From the NCBI GenBank assembly GCA_900074725.1, contig LT598457.1, forward strand, positions 248,001 through 312,000: a DNA stretch of 64,000 bases, in the 5' to 3' direction. Position 1 is the first letter of the stretch. Every line of letters begins with the position of its first letter. Source of the DNA: Lachancea dasiensis (Eukaryota > Ascomycota > Saccharomycetes > Saccharomycetales > Saccharomycetaceae). Under the pieces are notes generated by a model. That model was not told where the DNA came from. It searched no databases and worked only from the letters and a program-made list of their open reading frames with translations. Positions 27,601 to 37,100 of the stretch are shown piece after piece. The translations under genes were made by a program, and so were the position numbers.

Positions 27601-30600
27601 AGTGGTTGTAACGATAAGAGCAAGTAGTCACTTAGCGTAACGCTGTGGATCAAGACGCGCTTTCCGCGTTCTAAAGTATGGAGTGAAGTTTCACATTTAC
27701 CGCCTTGACGATGCGCTCCATCCGATTTCCAGAACAATTTGTATTTCATGGAGTAAGGCAAGAGGTTCTCCAGAACTAGAGGGGATGATATCACCACCTT
27801 CATATGAGGATATATCCTGGCAAGGGGCTCATTGATATCATACCTAGCATCAACTTCATAATAAAATGGAGTATCATCCGTTTTAGAGTAACAAGCAATT
27901 GACAAAGGATTTGATAGCAAATTTTTCCATGCTATAGTATCTTTTGACCATTCGTAATCACCTTCAGGTTTCAAATAAAAACGCGAGCCATAGGCCAGTT
28001 GCGCAGAGACCGACCTCAATTCACCCGGTTTAATGACCCAAACATCAGACTCATAGTCAGAAAGCTTGAAGTATAAATTTGCAGCCGTCGCATTCTCAAG
28101 AACTAGAGTTGATCTGATAGTAACGAGCTTAACGTTGTCTTCACACAGCTTGAGTTCGCAGGCCAACCTGGTATGAACGCCTTCGATTGCGGGATGCAAA
28201 GTAAAAACATCTTCACCCTCGGAAGTCGCATCTATCTTAAAAGATGTTTGGTACACTTCCCCCAAAATACTCACACCTAAAATATTCATAGCATCATCTG
28301 TGTCCAGGTTTTCCCTTACTTTCCTCCAGTCTTCAAACTCCCAAGACACTTGAGTTCCCTTCTTCAAAAGAGTTTGTCGATTCCTTTCTTTGGATTCTTT
28401 ACCAGGAACCCAAATTTGCAAGTCTAATCCAGAGTCATTGAAAATCGTGTACGGTTTGGTTGCACCCCTCGCTTCAGTATCTTCCTTCTGGTATATCGAA
28501 TTCGGAATTTGAGAAAGTAGAGCTATTGTTCGAGATGAGAGAGAGATCTCTGCCAATTTACGTGAAACCACATCAAAATACATCGCCGCATCATCTCCAA
28601 ATCCTTTTGATAGGTGGAATGATAAAGGAACCGTCTCAAGTAGCGGTTCCCAACTAGATCGAGAGTAGTTGAAAATATTTGCGTAAGTTTCCAATGACAC
28701 TAGCACTTCAATATTTTCAGACCAGTCTTTTGCTGACACTGTAAATGGTTTGACACACATATCAATGATGGGCAATTCGTGAACATCACCAATCAAGACC
28801 AATCTCAGTCCCTCCAAATCTGCTTCTAGTTTCTCGTCTCTAACTATCGTGCTGTATTGATTATGCGAATGCCGATCATCTGTCGACCGATTACTTGCGG
28901 AGGAGACCAAACTTGGAGCATACCTTGCCAGAGTTTTTCTAAATTCCTTTGAAAATGCCCCATAGTTCCCCTCATCGTCATTCGACTTTACGTCTTCCGA
29001 AAATCCATGCTCTTTGGCAAGAGCCATCGCTTTGTTGAATATTGCCATCGCCAGTCTAATATCTCTTAGCGAAAGCCTCAAGATAAGTGGCCCAACCGAA
29101 ATCTGCATATGAGTCAGCAATCTTTCCAAGGTTGCATTCCTCCTATCAATCATAATAGATGTAGAAAAATCATCTAACAAACGAATACGATTTTTATCAA
29201 AAGAGTCCATTTTGCACAAGAACATCCCCACGTTATTGGCGTTGGCACTGGTGACGTTTTGCTCCGCTAAAAGCAACTGCCCAACGTTGAATACAATAGC
29301 TTCCGTATTACTATCAGATGGATCTGACAGTAAAATAAGGGAACTGTCGATGACGTTAACTGAGTAATTAAGCTTGTTTTGTAACTTCGAGGGATATTCA
29401 TCAATCAGCTGATTGTTATTCTGCTCCTCTGCTGCGGTTAACAGCCTAGCCGCTGGCTTTAGGTTGATTGACGCATCCATGAATGCCTTTAACGCAAATA
29501 AATAATCTAGGGCTAAGATTACTCGCGGACTGTCGACAGTTACATTCACATTGTCAACGTTACTGGTCTCAGACTTTTCTCGCTTGAAGGATGCCATAAA
29601 TTGGTAGCTATCATGGTTGGCTTTTGGTATTATATCAGTGTACTGATTGCGTTTTGTTTCCCTGATATCGTCAACAGTGAATGAGGATATATGTGTTTCG
29701 GCTTCGATACCTGCACCCTCATCGACGTGCAAAGTTAGCCCCATGTCATGAAGACTGACGCACGTTATTCCTTTGTTAGCAATATCCAAGACTGAACTGG
29801 TTTGGTTGTACACGGTTAGAGAAATTTGTGGCGCGCAGAATTCGAAAAACACCTCCATTGATCGAGACGACTGGGACGATTCGGTTACTTGTGATTCTGA
29901 TGGGGCCTTGGATGGAACTTCCCTACTGCTCTCGGATGAGACAATAGTATTAGCAAAGAGGGCAGCATTTTGAACTTCATTAAAGTCCTCGTCATAGTCA
30001 ACAATAAAAGCATTTGGTAAGTTCTGTGATAGCACATAAAGATACTGTAATTGAAGTTCCGTCAGCTTAGCACGAAGCGGCTCAAACATACCCTTTACCA
30101 CTAGTTTAGGGGCTTCATTTGCACCTCCCTGGTGATGATCGATATCAAAATGAATATCTAGATTCTCAATGAGGTTCAATTCTTGGTTAATCCCATGCTC
30201 TAGATGAAACAATGAAGTCAGACTGCCAGATCTTATACCAGCCTTAATGTGATTGATCAAGTAGCTGTCACGCCTAGAGAATGTGTTTTGAACTGACAGC
30301 TCACCTAGAAAGAACGAGACATGATCGTAAGTATTGTTTCTCGGGTCAATGAGCTTTGGGAACGAAATGACAGGTGCTTTGATTGAGATATCGAGCTTGA
30401 CGTTATCCACCGAATCAATCTTTGTAGCTTGAGTGTAAGCAGCCTCTCGAGCATCATCAAATAAAACTTTCATTTTTTGAAATTTAGCAAAGAAGTTAAT
30501 GATGCGGTTCACTGCGTGGTCCTGGAAATTTACATCAATCGAACCAGTTTTGAACCCAAACTCTGAGCTGTAGTTTAGTTTCTCGTCTGAATGGCCATGA

Positions 30601-33600
30601 GTTTCATATGTTAGCTCGGCGAGTTCTGTGCCATTCATACTGATAAGCTTTCTCATTGGTGAAGCAATTGGAAGTACGTCATGTATTTCGTTAGTTAGCT
30701 GCATTGCACCAAGTTTGGCGGATATTTTCATTTTCTCTGGCAACAGGAAAAGCAGGACATTAGCCGCGCTCAATTCGAAAGTTGCTAATTTCTCGTCATC
30801 ATCATTTAAGACAACGATGATATTATCCATATTCATGCGCAGATTTATTTTTTGAGGCGAATCAGCCATATCAGGAGAATTAAACTTCAAAGCATCTACA
30901 GGCATATCTGGCGCATCAGGGTTAGTGAAAGTGGTCAGTGTATAGTTGAGCATAGTCAATATAGACTTTGGAGTTAAGATGAAGGTTAATTCAGTCATCA
31001 TTATACCAATATCTAAATCAAACACTTCTATGAGCGTTCCCCGATATGCCACTATTCTCTGAGACCTTGTAAGTTGCAACCTGAAGAGTGGCGAGTCGGG
31101 TGCGATCTCGTTTGAAGAGGACACCAAATTTTTCAAATGGGCGGGAGCATCACTGCTAATACAATCTTCAATTTTGAAAGATTGAAGGCTTAAGTCAACA
31201 TTCATATCTTGTGTTCTTTTTGCGAAACTGAGCTGCAGGTTTTGACCCACTAAATCAACTAATAAGTCAGATTTCATACTTTTGGCATCTGAGCATTTAA
31301 AAATCAAAAGCTGAATGACATCAATATCAAAATTGAGCTGAAGGAGTCGTTGCTCAAGTTCTGCCTTAGTCATTTTATCGATTCGATTTAAGGTCTGCCG
31401 TAGCATACGGGTCTCTTTACTAGTTGGAATTTCACCCCTGCTTCGGGACCAAGCCATTACGGGTCTTAAATCCCTACCTTCAACAATAGGTTCATCTAAA
31501 TCGGGTAAGCAGCGGTCAATAAGTTGCATCACAATTTTGTATTGGTAGTCATTCAAGCATACTTTAAGAATGGGTAGTTTACCGTACACCTTAATCTTTG
31601 GCAAATTCAGAGCCTTAGGAAGAATGGAAACATCAACGTTCAACTCTATCTCCAAATTGTTGAGGATGGTGAGTGAATTTTCGTTTTCGCTTAAGCTCAA
31701 ATTTGTAATTGTCGTCCGTATGTCGGGTCCAATCAGAAACTGAGTGTCAGTCAGATGAAGTTTGAACCTGTCAAACATCAACCTTTTGATGTCATTGGTG
31801 TTTAATTTCTCGTATTCATCAGGACTTAAATTTTTGTATTTTTTAATCGTCTCCTTGGGGACTAGATCACTGACTATAGAAATGTGACCAGCATCTACAA
31901 CAGCACATGGAGAATCCCATTGATGTGGATCTAAAGGTATGATAAACAATGGCGCTTGTAAGTCCAAACTTAGGTTTACCGTCTTATGATCCTCTAATAT
32001 TGATTCCAGACCCATTCTACTTTGAGTTGTCCAACTTTCAACTGTCGCTTCCGCTGCACTCATAATCGCACCGATAGTATCCAGGTGTTGTTGTGGTGGA
32101 CGAAATAAACCAATGATTTCGTTGATGAAGTGAACATGGTAGAAAACAGTCATACTGCGAAGCTTAATGTCAACCTTATTGTCCGCAGATTCGTCAAGTG
32201 GTTTATTTTCAACAGCAACCTGAAAGAACGGCTCGTCAGGCTGTGGCTCGTCCCTCTGATCATCAAATTGCAGATCCTTGACGCTAACAATGTGCTTGTA
32301 TAAAGTATTCGGCGAGCCATCTTCCACTTTTAGCTCATGAAGTTTAAAAGAGGCAACAAACGAGTCGGTGCGCTGATAAAACTCTGTTTCTGATTTCTCG
32401 AAAACCATTTCTCCCAATCTGATATCCTTATCTTTGTCAATTATAGAAAGTGAACCCCGATTCAATTGACATGAAATTTTGGTTGTTATTCTGTCTCGAG
32501 GTTGATCAATTGATTTCACAATATCTCCATCTTCACTAAATTCGATCGCATCGTAGAGCTCTTTCTTTTGTTCTTCTGTCATAGTAAAACCATCACCGCT
32601 TTCACTTTGAGAGGTGTTGCCCGTCCACCAAGAAGATAACCACCCCGATGATTTAGCCTGCAGCGTCTTCGTGTCCGATGCCGCTTGCTTAGTTTCCAGC
32701 TTCTCAGTGGCGTAAGATTTCTTTGCGAGGGCTCTAAATAGCTTGATGTCGTCAAATGAAAGCATCTTATGCAGCTCATTCAGCATTTGTACGTTTTCCT
32801 CGTCTGCTGCTTGTTGTTTCGCGTCAGTAGCGAGTTTGAGTTTCCATAGCTTGATATATTCATTCCTTTTGTCCCTTCTCCACTTGATATAGTCCCAGCT
32901 CCATTTGTAATTCTTTTCGTGGACTTCCTGGAGAACGGCCTCCGCCGCGTACTTTACCCATGCTCTAGGATTTTCAGCGACACTATAAGTGGGTCTGGAT
33001 TTCCTGTATTTGAGAGTTTTCTGATACCAGTGCAGCTTTGAAAGGGTGTTCAAAATATCTTGATACTGGCAGTTGTTGATATCGAACCCGAATTCGTCGA
33101 ACAAGAGTTCAATGTCCACATGGGGCATCTCATCGGTAGCACCCGCTTTATGCAGCACCAGACGTCCGGCACCAGTGACTGGCCTCAGTAGAAATTGGTG
33201 GTTAGGAACGGTATTTTTGTTAGATATGCTATTGCGAAGACGTCTGAATAGCTCGTCATGGTCTGGATGGAAAACACTTTTCGTGTCGGCATTCCAATAA
33301 ACAGCTAAGGAATTCAGTGTCAGAAGCTTCCGAGCAATGGCACTTGTCATAGATATGAAACTTGGCTGCCAGTTCTCATCCGTCGAGACGACGGAAATCT
33401 CACTGAGGGTCATACCGACGGAATATGGAACTTCTGCAAAAACATTCTCCATATCTTCATATCTTACATGAATATTCTTTATCGATACCTGGACGTTGTC
33501 AACAACTTTAGTCACCAGCGACTGAGTAAAGCTTTCAGCATTAGCAGGATCGTCTTTGCTTGGAGCTTGAGCCTTGCTCAAGGCTTCAAACTCCTCCAGT

Positions 33601-33938
33601 TTTTGAAGTTTTAGTCTTAGTTCGCGCTCAGCATCTTCCGAAGCACTTTCAGAAGATTGATCTCGCGGACCACACAATAAGTATACGTCCTCGATCAAAA
33701 TCTTCACAGGTTTGTTCTTGAGGCTTGACCACGGTACCTGTAATGTCAAGTCTCCCAAGAATCCAAATTGAACATCAATGGGTAGATCAAGCGCGTCCAG
33801 TGACTCCTTTTTCAATTTCAAGTTTCGCAACTTGACATCCCCACTCCAGATGCCAACATTTAGCTGTTTGCTATCGAAATTCTCAACGTAGGCCCCTAGG
33901 AAGCGGTTCAAAAGACCAGCAGCGATAGACTCTAGCAT
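24618..33938 (-). CDS. VPS13: Vps13, bridge-like lipid transfer protein
   Basis: Very large lipid-channel protein at membrane contact sites (vacuole, mitochondria, endosome, prospore membrane). The 3106 residues compare with 3144 in S. cerevisiae. The N-terminal chorein domain is clear (MLESIAAGLLNRFLGAYVEN, then NLKLKKESLDALDLPI), followed by the long repeated beta-groove region, a VAB/adaptor-binding region around residues 1850-2450, and a C-terminal ATG2-like part (GFGSGATSFVNGVTSGLRG) with a PH-like end. One intact frame of 9.3 kb with no intron. Divergent from ECM29 with a 245-bp promoter. In S. cerevisiae it sits between SDH2 and UBI4, as here apart from ECM29. Confidence 0.98.
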   Translation of the reverse strand: MLESIAAGLLNRFLGAYVENFDSKQLNVGIWSGDVKLRNLKLKKESLDALDLPIDVQFGFLGDLTLQVPWSSLKNKPVKILIEDVYLLCGPRDQSSESASEDAERELRLKLQKLEEFEALSKAQAPSKDDPANAESFTQSLVTKVVDNVQVSIKNIHVRYEDMENVFAEVPYSVGMTLSEISVVSTDENWQPSFISMTSAIARKLLTLNSLAVYWNADTKSVFHPDHDELFRRLRNSISNKNTVPNHQFLLRPVTGAGRLVLHKAGATDEMPHVDIELLFDEFGFDINNCQYQDILNTLSKLHWYQKTLKYRKSRPTYSVAENPRAWVKYAAEAVLQEVHEKNYKWSWDYIKWRRDKRNEYIKLWKLKLATDAKQQAADEENVQMLNELHKMLSFDDIKLFRALAKKSYATEKLETKQAASDTKTLQAKSSGWLSSWWTGNTSQSESGDGFTMTEEQKKELYDAIEFSEDGDIVKSIDQPRDRITTKISCQLNRGSLSIIDKDKDIRLGEMVFEKSETEFYQRTDSFVASFKLHELKVEDGSPNTLYKHIVSVKDLQFDDQRDEPQPDEPFFQVAVENKPLDESADNKVDIKLRSMTVFYHVHFINEIIGLFRPPQQHLDTIGAIMSAAEATVESWTTQSRMGLESILEDHKTVNLSLDLQAPLFIIPLDPHQWDSPCAVVDAGHISIVSDLVPKETIKKYKNLSPDEYEKLNTNDIKRLMFDRFKLHLTDTQFLIGPDIRTTITNLSLSENENSLTILNNLEIELNVDVSILPKALNLPKIKVYGKLPILKVCLNDYQYKIVMQLIDRCLPDLDEPIVEGRDLRPVMAWSRSRGEIPTSKETRMLRQTLNRIDKMTKAELEQRLLQLNFDIDVIQLLIFKCSDAKSMKSDLLVDLVGQNLQLSFAKRTQDMNVDLSLQSFKIEDCISSDAPAHLKNLVSSSNEIAPDSPLFRLQLTRSQRIVAYRGTLIEVFDLDIGIMMTELTFILTPKSILTMLNYTLTTFTNPDAPDMPVDALKFNSPDMADSPQKINLRMNMDNIIVVLNDDDEKLATFELSAANVLLFLLPEKMKISAKLGAMQLTNEIHDVLPIASPMRKLISMNGTELAELTYETHGHSDEKLNYSSEFGFKTGSIDVNFQDHAVNRIINFFAKFQKMKVLFDDAREAAYTQATKIDSVDNVKLDISIKAPVISFPKLIDPRNNTYDHVSFFLGELSVQNTFSRRDSYLINHIKAGIRSGSLTSLFHLEHGINQELNLIENLDIHFDIDHHQGGANEAPKLVVKGMFEPLRAKLTELQLQYLYVLSQNLPNAFIVDYDEDFNEVQNAALFANTIVSSESSREVPSKAPSESQVTESSQSSRSMEVFFEFCAPQISLTVYNQTSSVLDIANKGITCVSLHDMGLTLHVDEGAGIEAETHISSFTVDDIRETKRNQYTDIIPKANHDSYQFMASFKREKSETSNVDNVNVTVDSPRVILALDYLFALKAFMDASINLKPAARLLTAAEEQNNNQLIDEYPSKLQNKLNYSVNVIDSSLILLSDPSDSNTEAIVFNVGQLLLAEQNVTSANANNVGMFLCKMDSFDKNRIRLLDDFSTSIMIDRRNATLERLLTHMQISVGPLILRLSLRDIRLAMAIFNKAMALAKEHGFSEDVKSNDDEGNYGAFSKEFRKTLARYAPSLVSSASNRSTDDRHSHNQYSTIVRDEKLEADLEGLRLVLIGDVHELPIIDMCVKPFTVSAKDWSENIEVLVSLETYANIFNYSRSSWEPLLETVPLSFHLSKGFGDDAAMYFDVVSRKLAEISLSSRTIALLSQIPNSIYQKEDTEARGATKPYTIFNDSGLDLQIWVPGKESKERNRQTLLKKGTQVSWEFEDWRKVRENLDTDDAMNILGVSILGEVYQTSFKIDATSEGEDVFTLHPAIEGVHTRLACELKLCEDNVKLVTIRSTLVLENATAANLYFKLSDYESDVWVIKPGELRSVSAQLAYGSRFYLKPEGDYEWSKDTIAWKNLLSNPLSIACYSKTDDTPFYYEVDARYDINEPLARIYPHMKVVISSPLVLENLLPYSMKYKLFWKSDGAHRQGGKCETSLHTLERGKRVLIHSVTLSDYLLLSLQPLDDGLKMSEQVLINTKPGSELTPESKVPLRYDNGQKLDLKLHYQNLEGSRAKVISVFAPYIIFNGTDRDLQVEGDKHNVAFSKILLKPDGTTRYTTPMMFSFERDRSNKNRARLKFKDSEWSIQTSFDAIGQSVDLAVNIPNRNQESNVGIAVSEGSGKYSMSKIVKILPRYILRNSLDVDLEISEFGSSSVVRANSNVSFPLYKMRNVVNKHLSIKFLGSQSEWSSPFMIKDIGSNYVKVLKDGSGHKLLKLNVVLEDSTIFIDIAEAHGDWPYSIRNFSDHEFIFYQRDPHTFDSDEDYDLYDDLSDMKYEPLYYRVPPRSAMSYAWDYPAARQKKLVLVSRQHKREVQLAEIGNLRPMRLSGRTSAEAVSIVDLNVVADGPTQALVITNYKPENSLYKLKSGQVTSSSLGSEKGDKFEVREDDQNIFTKVIVSLEGLGISLINTRLQELCYITLSGLELRYNESDLYQTISLKLKWMQIDNQLFGGIFPNILYPTAIQKNLKELNNHPLLSGSISKVKDDTHGVLYLKHATLLLQELTIQLDEDFLFALIDFAKVPGASWLIDLKEELQTEFYMLPYPSELQRNHDIYFEVFHLQPTMLHLSFVRTEHLNAESDKVAPQNTLMFFANVLTMALGNINDAPIKLNSLFLDNVKVPVPMLMNAIQTHYGQQFFYQIHKILGSADFLGNPVGLFNNISSGVWDIFYEPYQGYMLNDRPQELGISIAKGGLSFVKKSVFGLSDSFARLTGSVAKGLSVATQDMEFQERRRLEQRKAKHSNSINGFGSGATSFVNGVTSGLRGVAYDPYSGASREGVPGFLKGIGKGLVGLPTKTAIGVLDLASNVSEGIRNTTTVMDPLSANRIRLPRYVGFDKIIKPFSLRESQGQFWLKSANGGECIADKYLAHVVLPGKQLAVIVSLSHVVEVRLSNMEIMWKVRYTDVRSMTLERVGLVITLKNASTELFVPISDPEEKRFLYKNISIAVNEYNKYCQAEL

Positions 33939-34183
33939 TCTTACAGTGAAAGATTGTCAAGAAGTCAAGCTGCGACTGGGTCCACGGCTAGTTTCCTTTC
34001 AAGTAGTTGTGCAAGTCCTTACAGCACTTTGATCTTGTGAGGATTGCTCGAACCCTTAGTCGTTACGTACGAGTGTTTAGCTTTAAGGTGTATCTACATA
34101 TCGCCACTGTCAAGACATAACGAGCCGACCACACCATTTCAACATAACACTAAGGTCGTTCAAAAGCCCGAAAATAAGATACA

Positions 34184-37100
34184 ATGGCACTGACTGAGAT
34201 TCAGGAATTGCAGCTCTTGGAAAAAGCAGACCTAAGGTTCGTACTGGCTCCGGATGAAAATGCATTGGAACAGAATCTGGATGTCTTCTTCCCGGCGGTG
34301 CTTCTTAAGCTCGGCTCTGAACATGCAACGGTTCGGCAGCTGGTGTTTCAAATAATAAAAAATGTCATGGGGCGCATCACCTCATTGAAGAGCGTAAAGC
34401 TACCTGTTGCGAAGCTCGTAGCTCAATCGAAAACGGGTACCATGGAATCGCCGGCCATAAGCCAGTATAGTCTGTTATTTGCCGCTCGAGGCGTTGAACG
34501 CATGTCTGTACCGGAAATTAGCGCACTCGTTCCCGAGATGATTGTTGGTTTTTCGATGCTACCGGAAGCCCTTAAGCCGCGAATGTTCAGCATCTTCTGC
34601 AAACTCCTACTGCGTTGGGACTCCCCACAAAAAGACTCTCAAGCGGAGGAGGCGGTACGTAAGGTCTTAGACGTAGGATCTATCGACGACAAGAAGTCTC
34701 TTCTCGAGAAGTTTACCACGTTCTTTTTCTTAAATCCCGTGAAAGTAGATGCGCAGACAAAGTCTATTCCCCGCGGTTACAGCTGTCCTGGAATAACCGT
34801 TTCAGAAGTCGAATTCTTTACCTACAACGCGGGCCTCAGTTTTGGTAAAGAACATCTGCTTGCTTATAAGGAAGCTATTTTTCGGTTTGTGGTGAGCGGC
34901 TTTATGTCGGATAATCAATATCTACTGAAGTTCCTTATTGTAGTCTCGACGGACTCGTCTGATCTCTCTAATCATGCCACTGCTTTATTGAAAAGACTAA
35001 ACATACCTTATGGGAACGAAGAATTCATTGACCAGATGATGGATTTATACACGGGCGATGCTGCTACATCTAGACCACCTGTTAAGTCGGATCTGCAGGA
35101 GAAAATTATCTCCATTCTGTCTCATAGTACTTGCGCAACAAGAAATCCCCACAAGGTATCAGTAATATCATCCATTGGTCTGAACTCAAAAAAATTCAAG
35201 CTTCGATCCGCAGCGCTAACATTTGTTCAACACGTCGCAGATCGAAATCGTTTGGCGCTTTCCACCCCAAGTTTGCCAAGTGACTATTCAGCCAATATTG
35301 CGTCTTTGATACGCAATAACCTGCATACCGAAGGATGGCCCCAATTTCGCCTCGATTCGTCAGTTGCTAACTTTTCTTTGAGCTTAGAGCAAAGGCGAAA
35401 GCAATATGAGACCTTGGGTATAATCCTAGCGCAAGGCCCTTCATATGATAATGATTTTTCCTTCATAGAATTTCTTATCGATTCCTTAAGAGGTGATTTG
35501 AGTACATTTAGGACCACTATTCACTTAGCTTTGAATTCGCTGAGTCCCTTGTTGAAAACACTTCCTATCCAATCCAAACAAAAGTTGAAGCTAATTGCAC
35601 GAAAGACTCTTTCGGATAATTATGATTTATACCATGGCAATACTGACGATAAAGATGCCCTAATGCACTGTAGGGCTGTAATGATCAGATTTATAAATTC
35701 GACGTTCGAATATGGCGAGGCTGATTCAAGAACTTTGAATATATTAGGAACATTGCGCAATAACCGCAGTGATGTACGAGAGGAATCGATCAAAGGTTTA
35801 CACCCTTACTGGTTTAAAGTGCAGTACCTGCGGAATTTGACTACTTCCCAAAGCTTTGAGCAAACAGTTGATAATGGGGCCAAGGAAATTCTTGGTCCAC
35901 CTACAGCTCAATTGATAGATTCATTCAATGAAGGATTTAAGCGATCCATCTCTGACGCAACAAGCTCCTTTTACCAGACCACTGACCAAGCCATTAAGTA
36001 TATCCTCAAAAACCTAATAAGCGAGGCGGTGGCTAAGGATGATACAACTATTCTCGATGAGAATTGGTCTCTGAAAACCGAGAATGCCCTGAGGATGGAC
36101 GGAGCAGTTCGACAAAAGGTTAAGAACATACTTATCGCGGTTGACAGCGACATTCTGTTTGAGTTCATTTCGATCATCGTATCGGAGTTGGCAAAAGGCA
36201 GATATATGATAGACGAAGGGCCATCCAATGAGGATGATACGCTCTTCTGTTCGAATGTTGTATATTTTGTGGAATTTGCTCCTCATTCAATCCTGAAAAA
36301 GCTCCGCTTCTTACTTCCAGAGTTATATAACTCTTTCACAAATAATGGGCTGGCCACAATAGGGGTAGTTGACCATATATGCAAACTATATGGTCTTATA
36401 TTTGCAGCTAGTGGCACCCACGATGATTTGACAATATTGGTAGAAAAATTGGAGCCTAGCTTAAATCCCCCAGAACTCATGCGAATTATGCTAGCCGCTA
36501 GTTTTTCTGTCCCCCTGTGTGCCTTGCATGGTAAAATTACCAACGAAGAGCAAATACTTAATTACACCAAGCTGGTGCAACACTTCCTAGATGTTAAAGA
36601 GCTGAGCTCAGTAGGATTAAAATGTCTGAAACCGTTGTTAAAGTATGGATTGTTGCATCAACTTACACCTAATACAAGAACGGAGACCTTGCGACAGCTA
36701 AGTGATTCGGTGAAAAAAATGAATTTGAAAAACCAGCAAAGTATGAAAGCATGGACTTACCTATCCCTTTATTGCGATGATTTTAGTTCTTTGATAGTAT
36801 ACCTCGATGTCTTAAAAAGCTTTCACTCTTTAAAGGACCTAGATACAAATTTGCAAATTGGCGAAGCGATAGCAGTCCTTGCAGGTAGATGGAACTGTAA
36901 ACTACTAGTTTTTGAGGACTATTTGGATGAACATCAAGTTTCTTCCATGAAATCGCGCTTTAGTGACAAATTTTCGGAAGCGATTTTAGAGACGCTGCTA
37001 GCTGAATGTCAGGTAACGAAGCCCTCAATGCGCAAGGCAGCTTGTATATGGCTCTTGTGCTTCATCCAGTTACTTGTCAACACAAAGACCGCCCAGGACC

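Noticed and set aside
34030-34062. GGTTCGAGCAATCC (minus strand), B-box-like
   Set aside because: No matching A-box, T stem or acceptor stem; it lies in the VPS13-ECM29 promoter.
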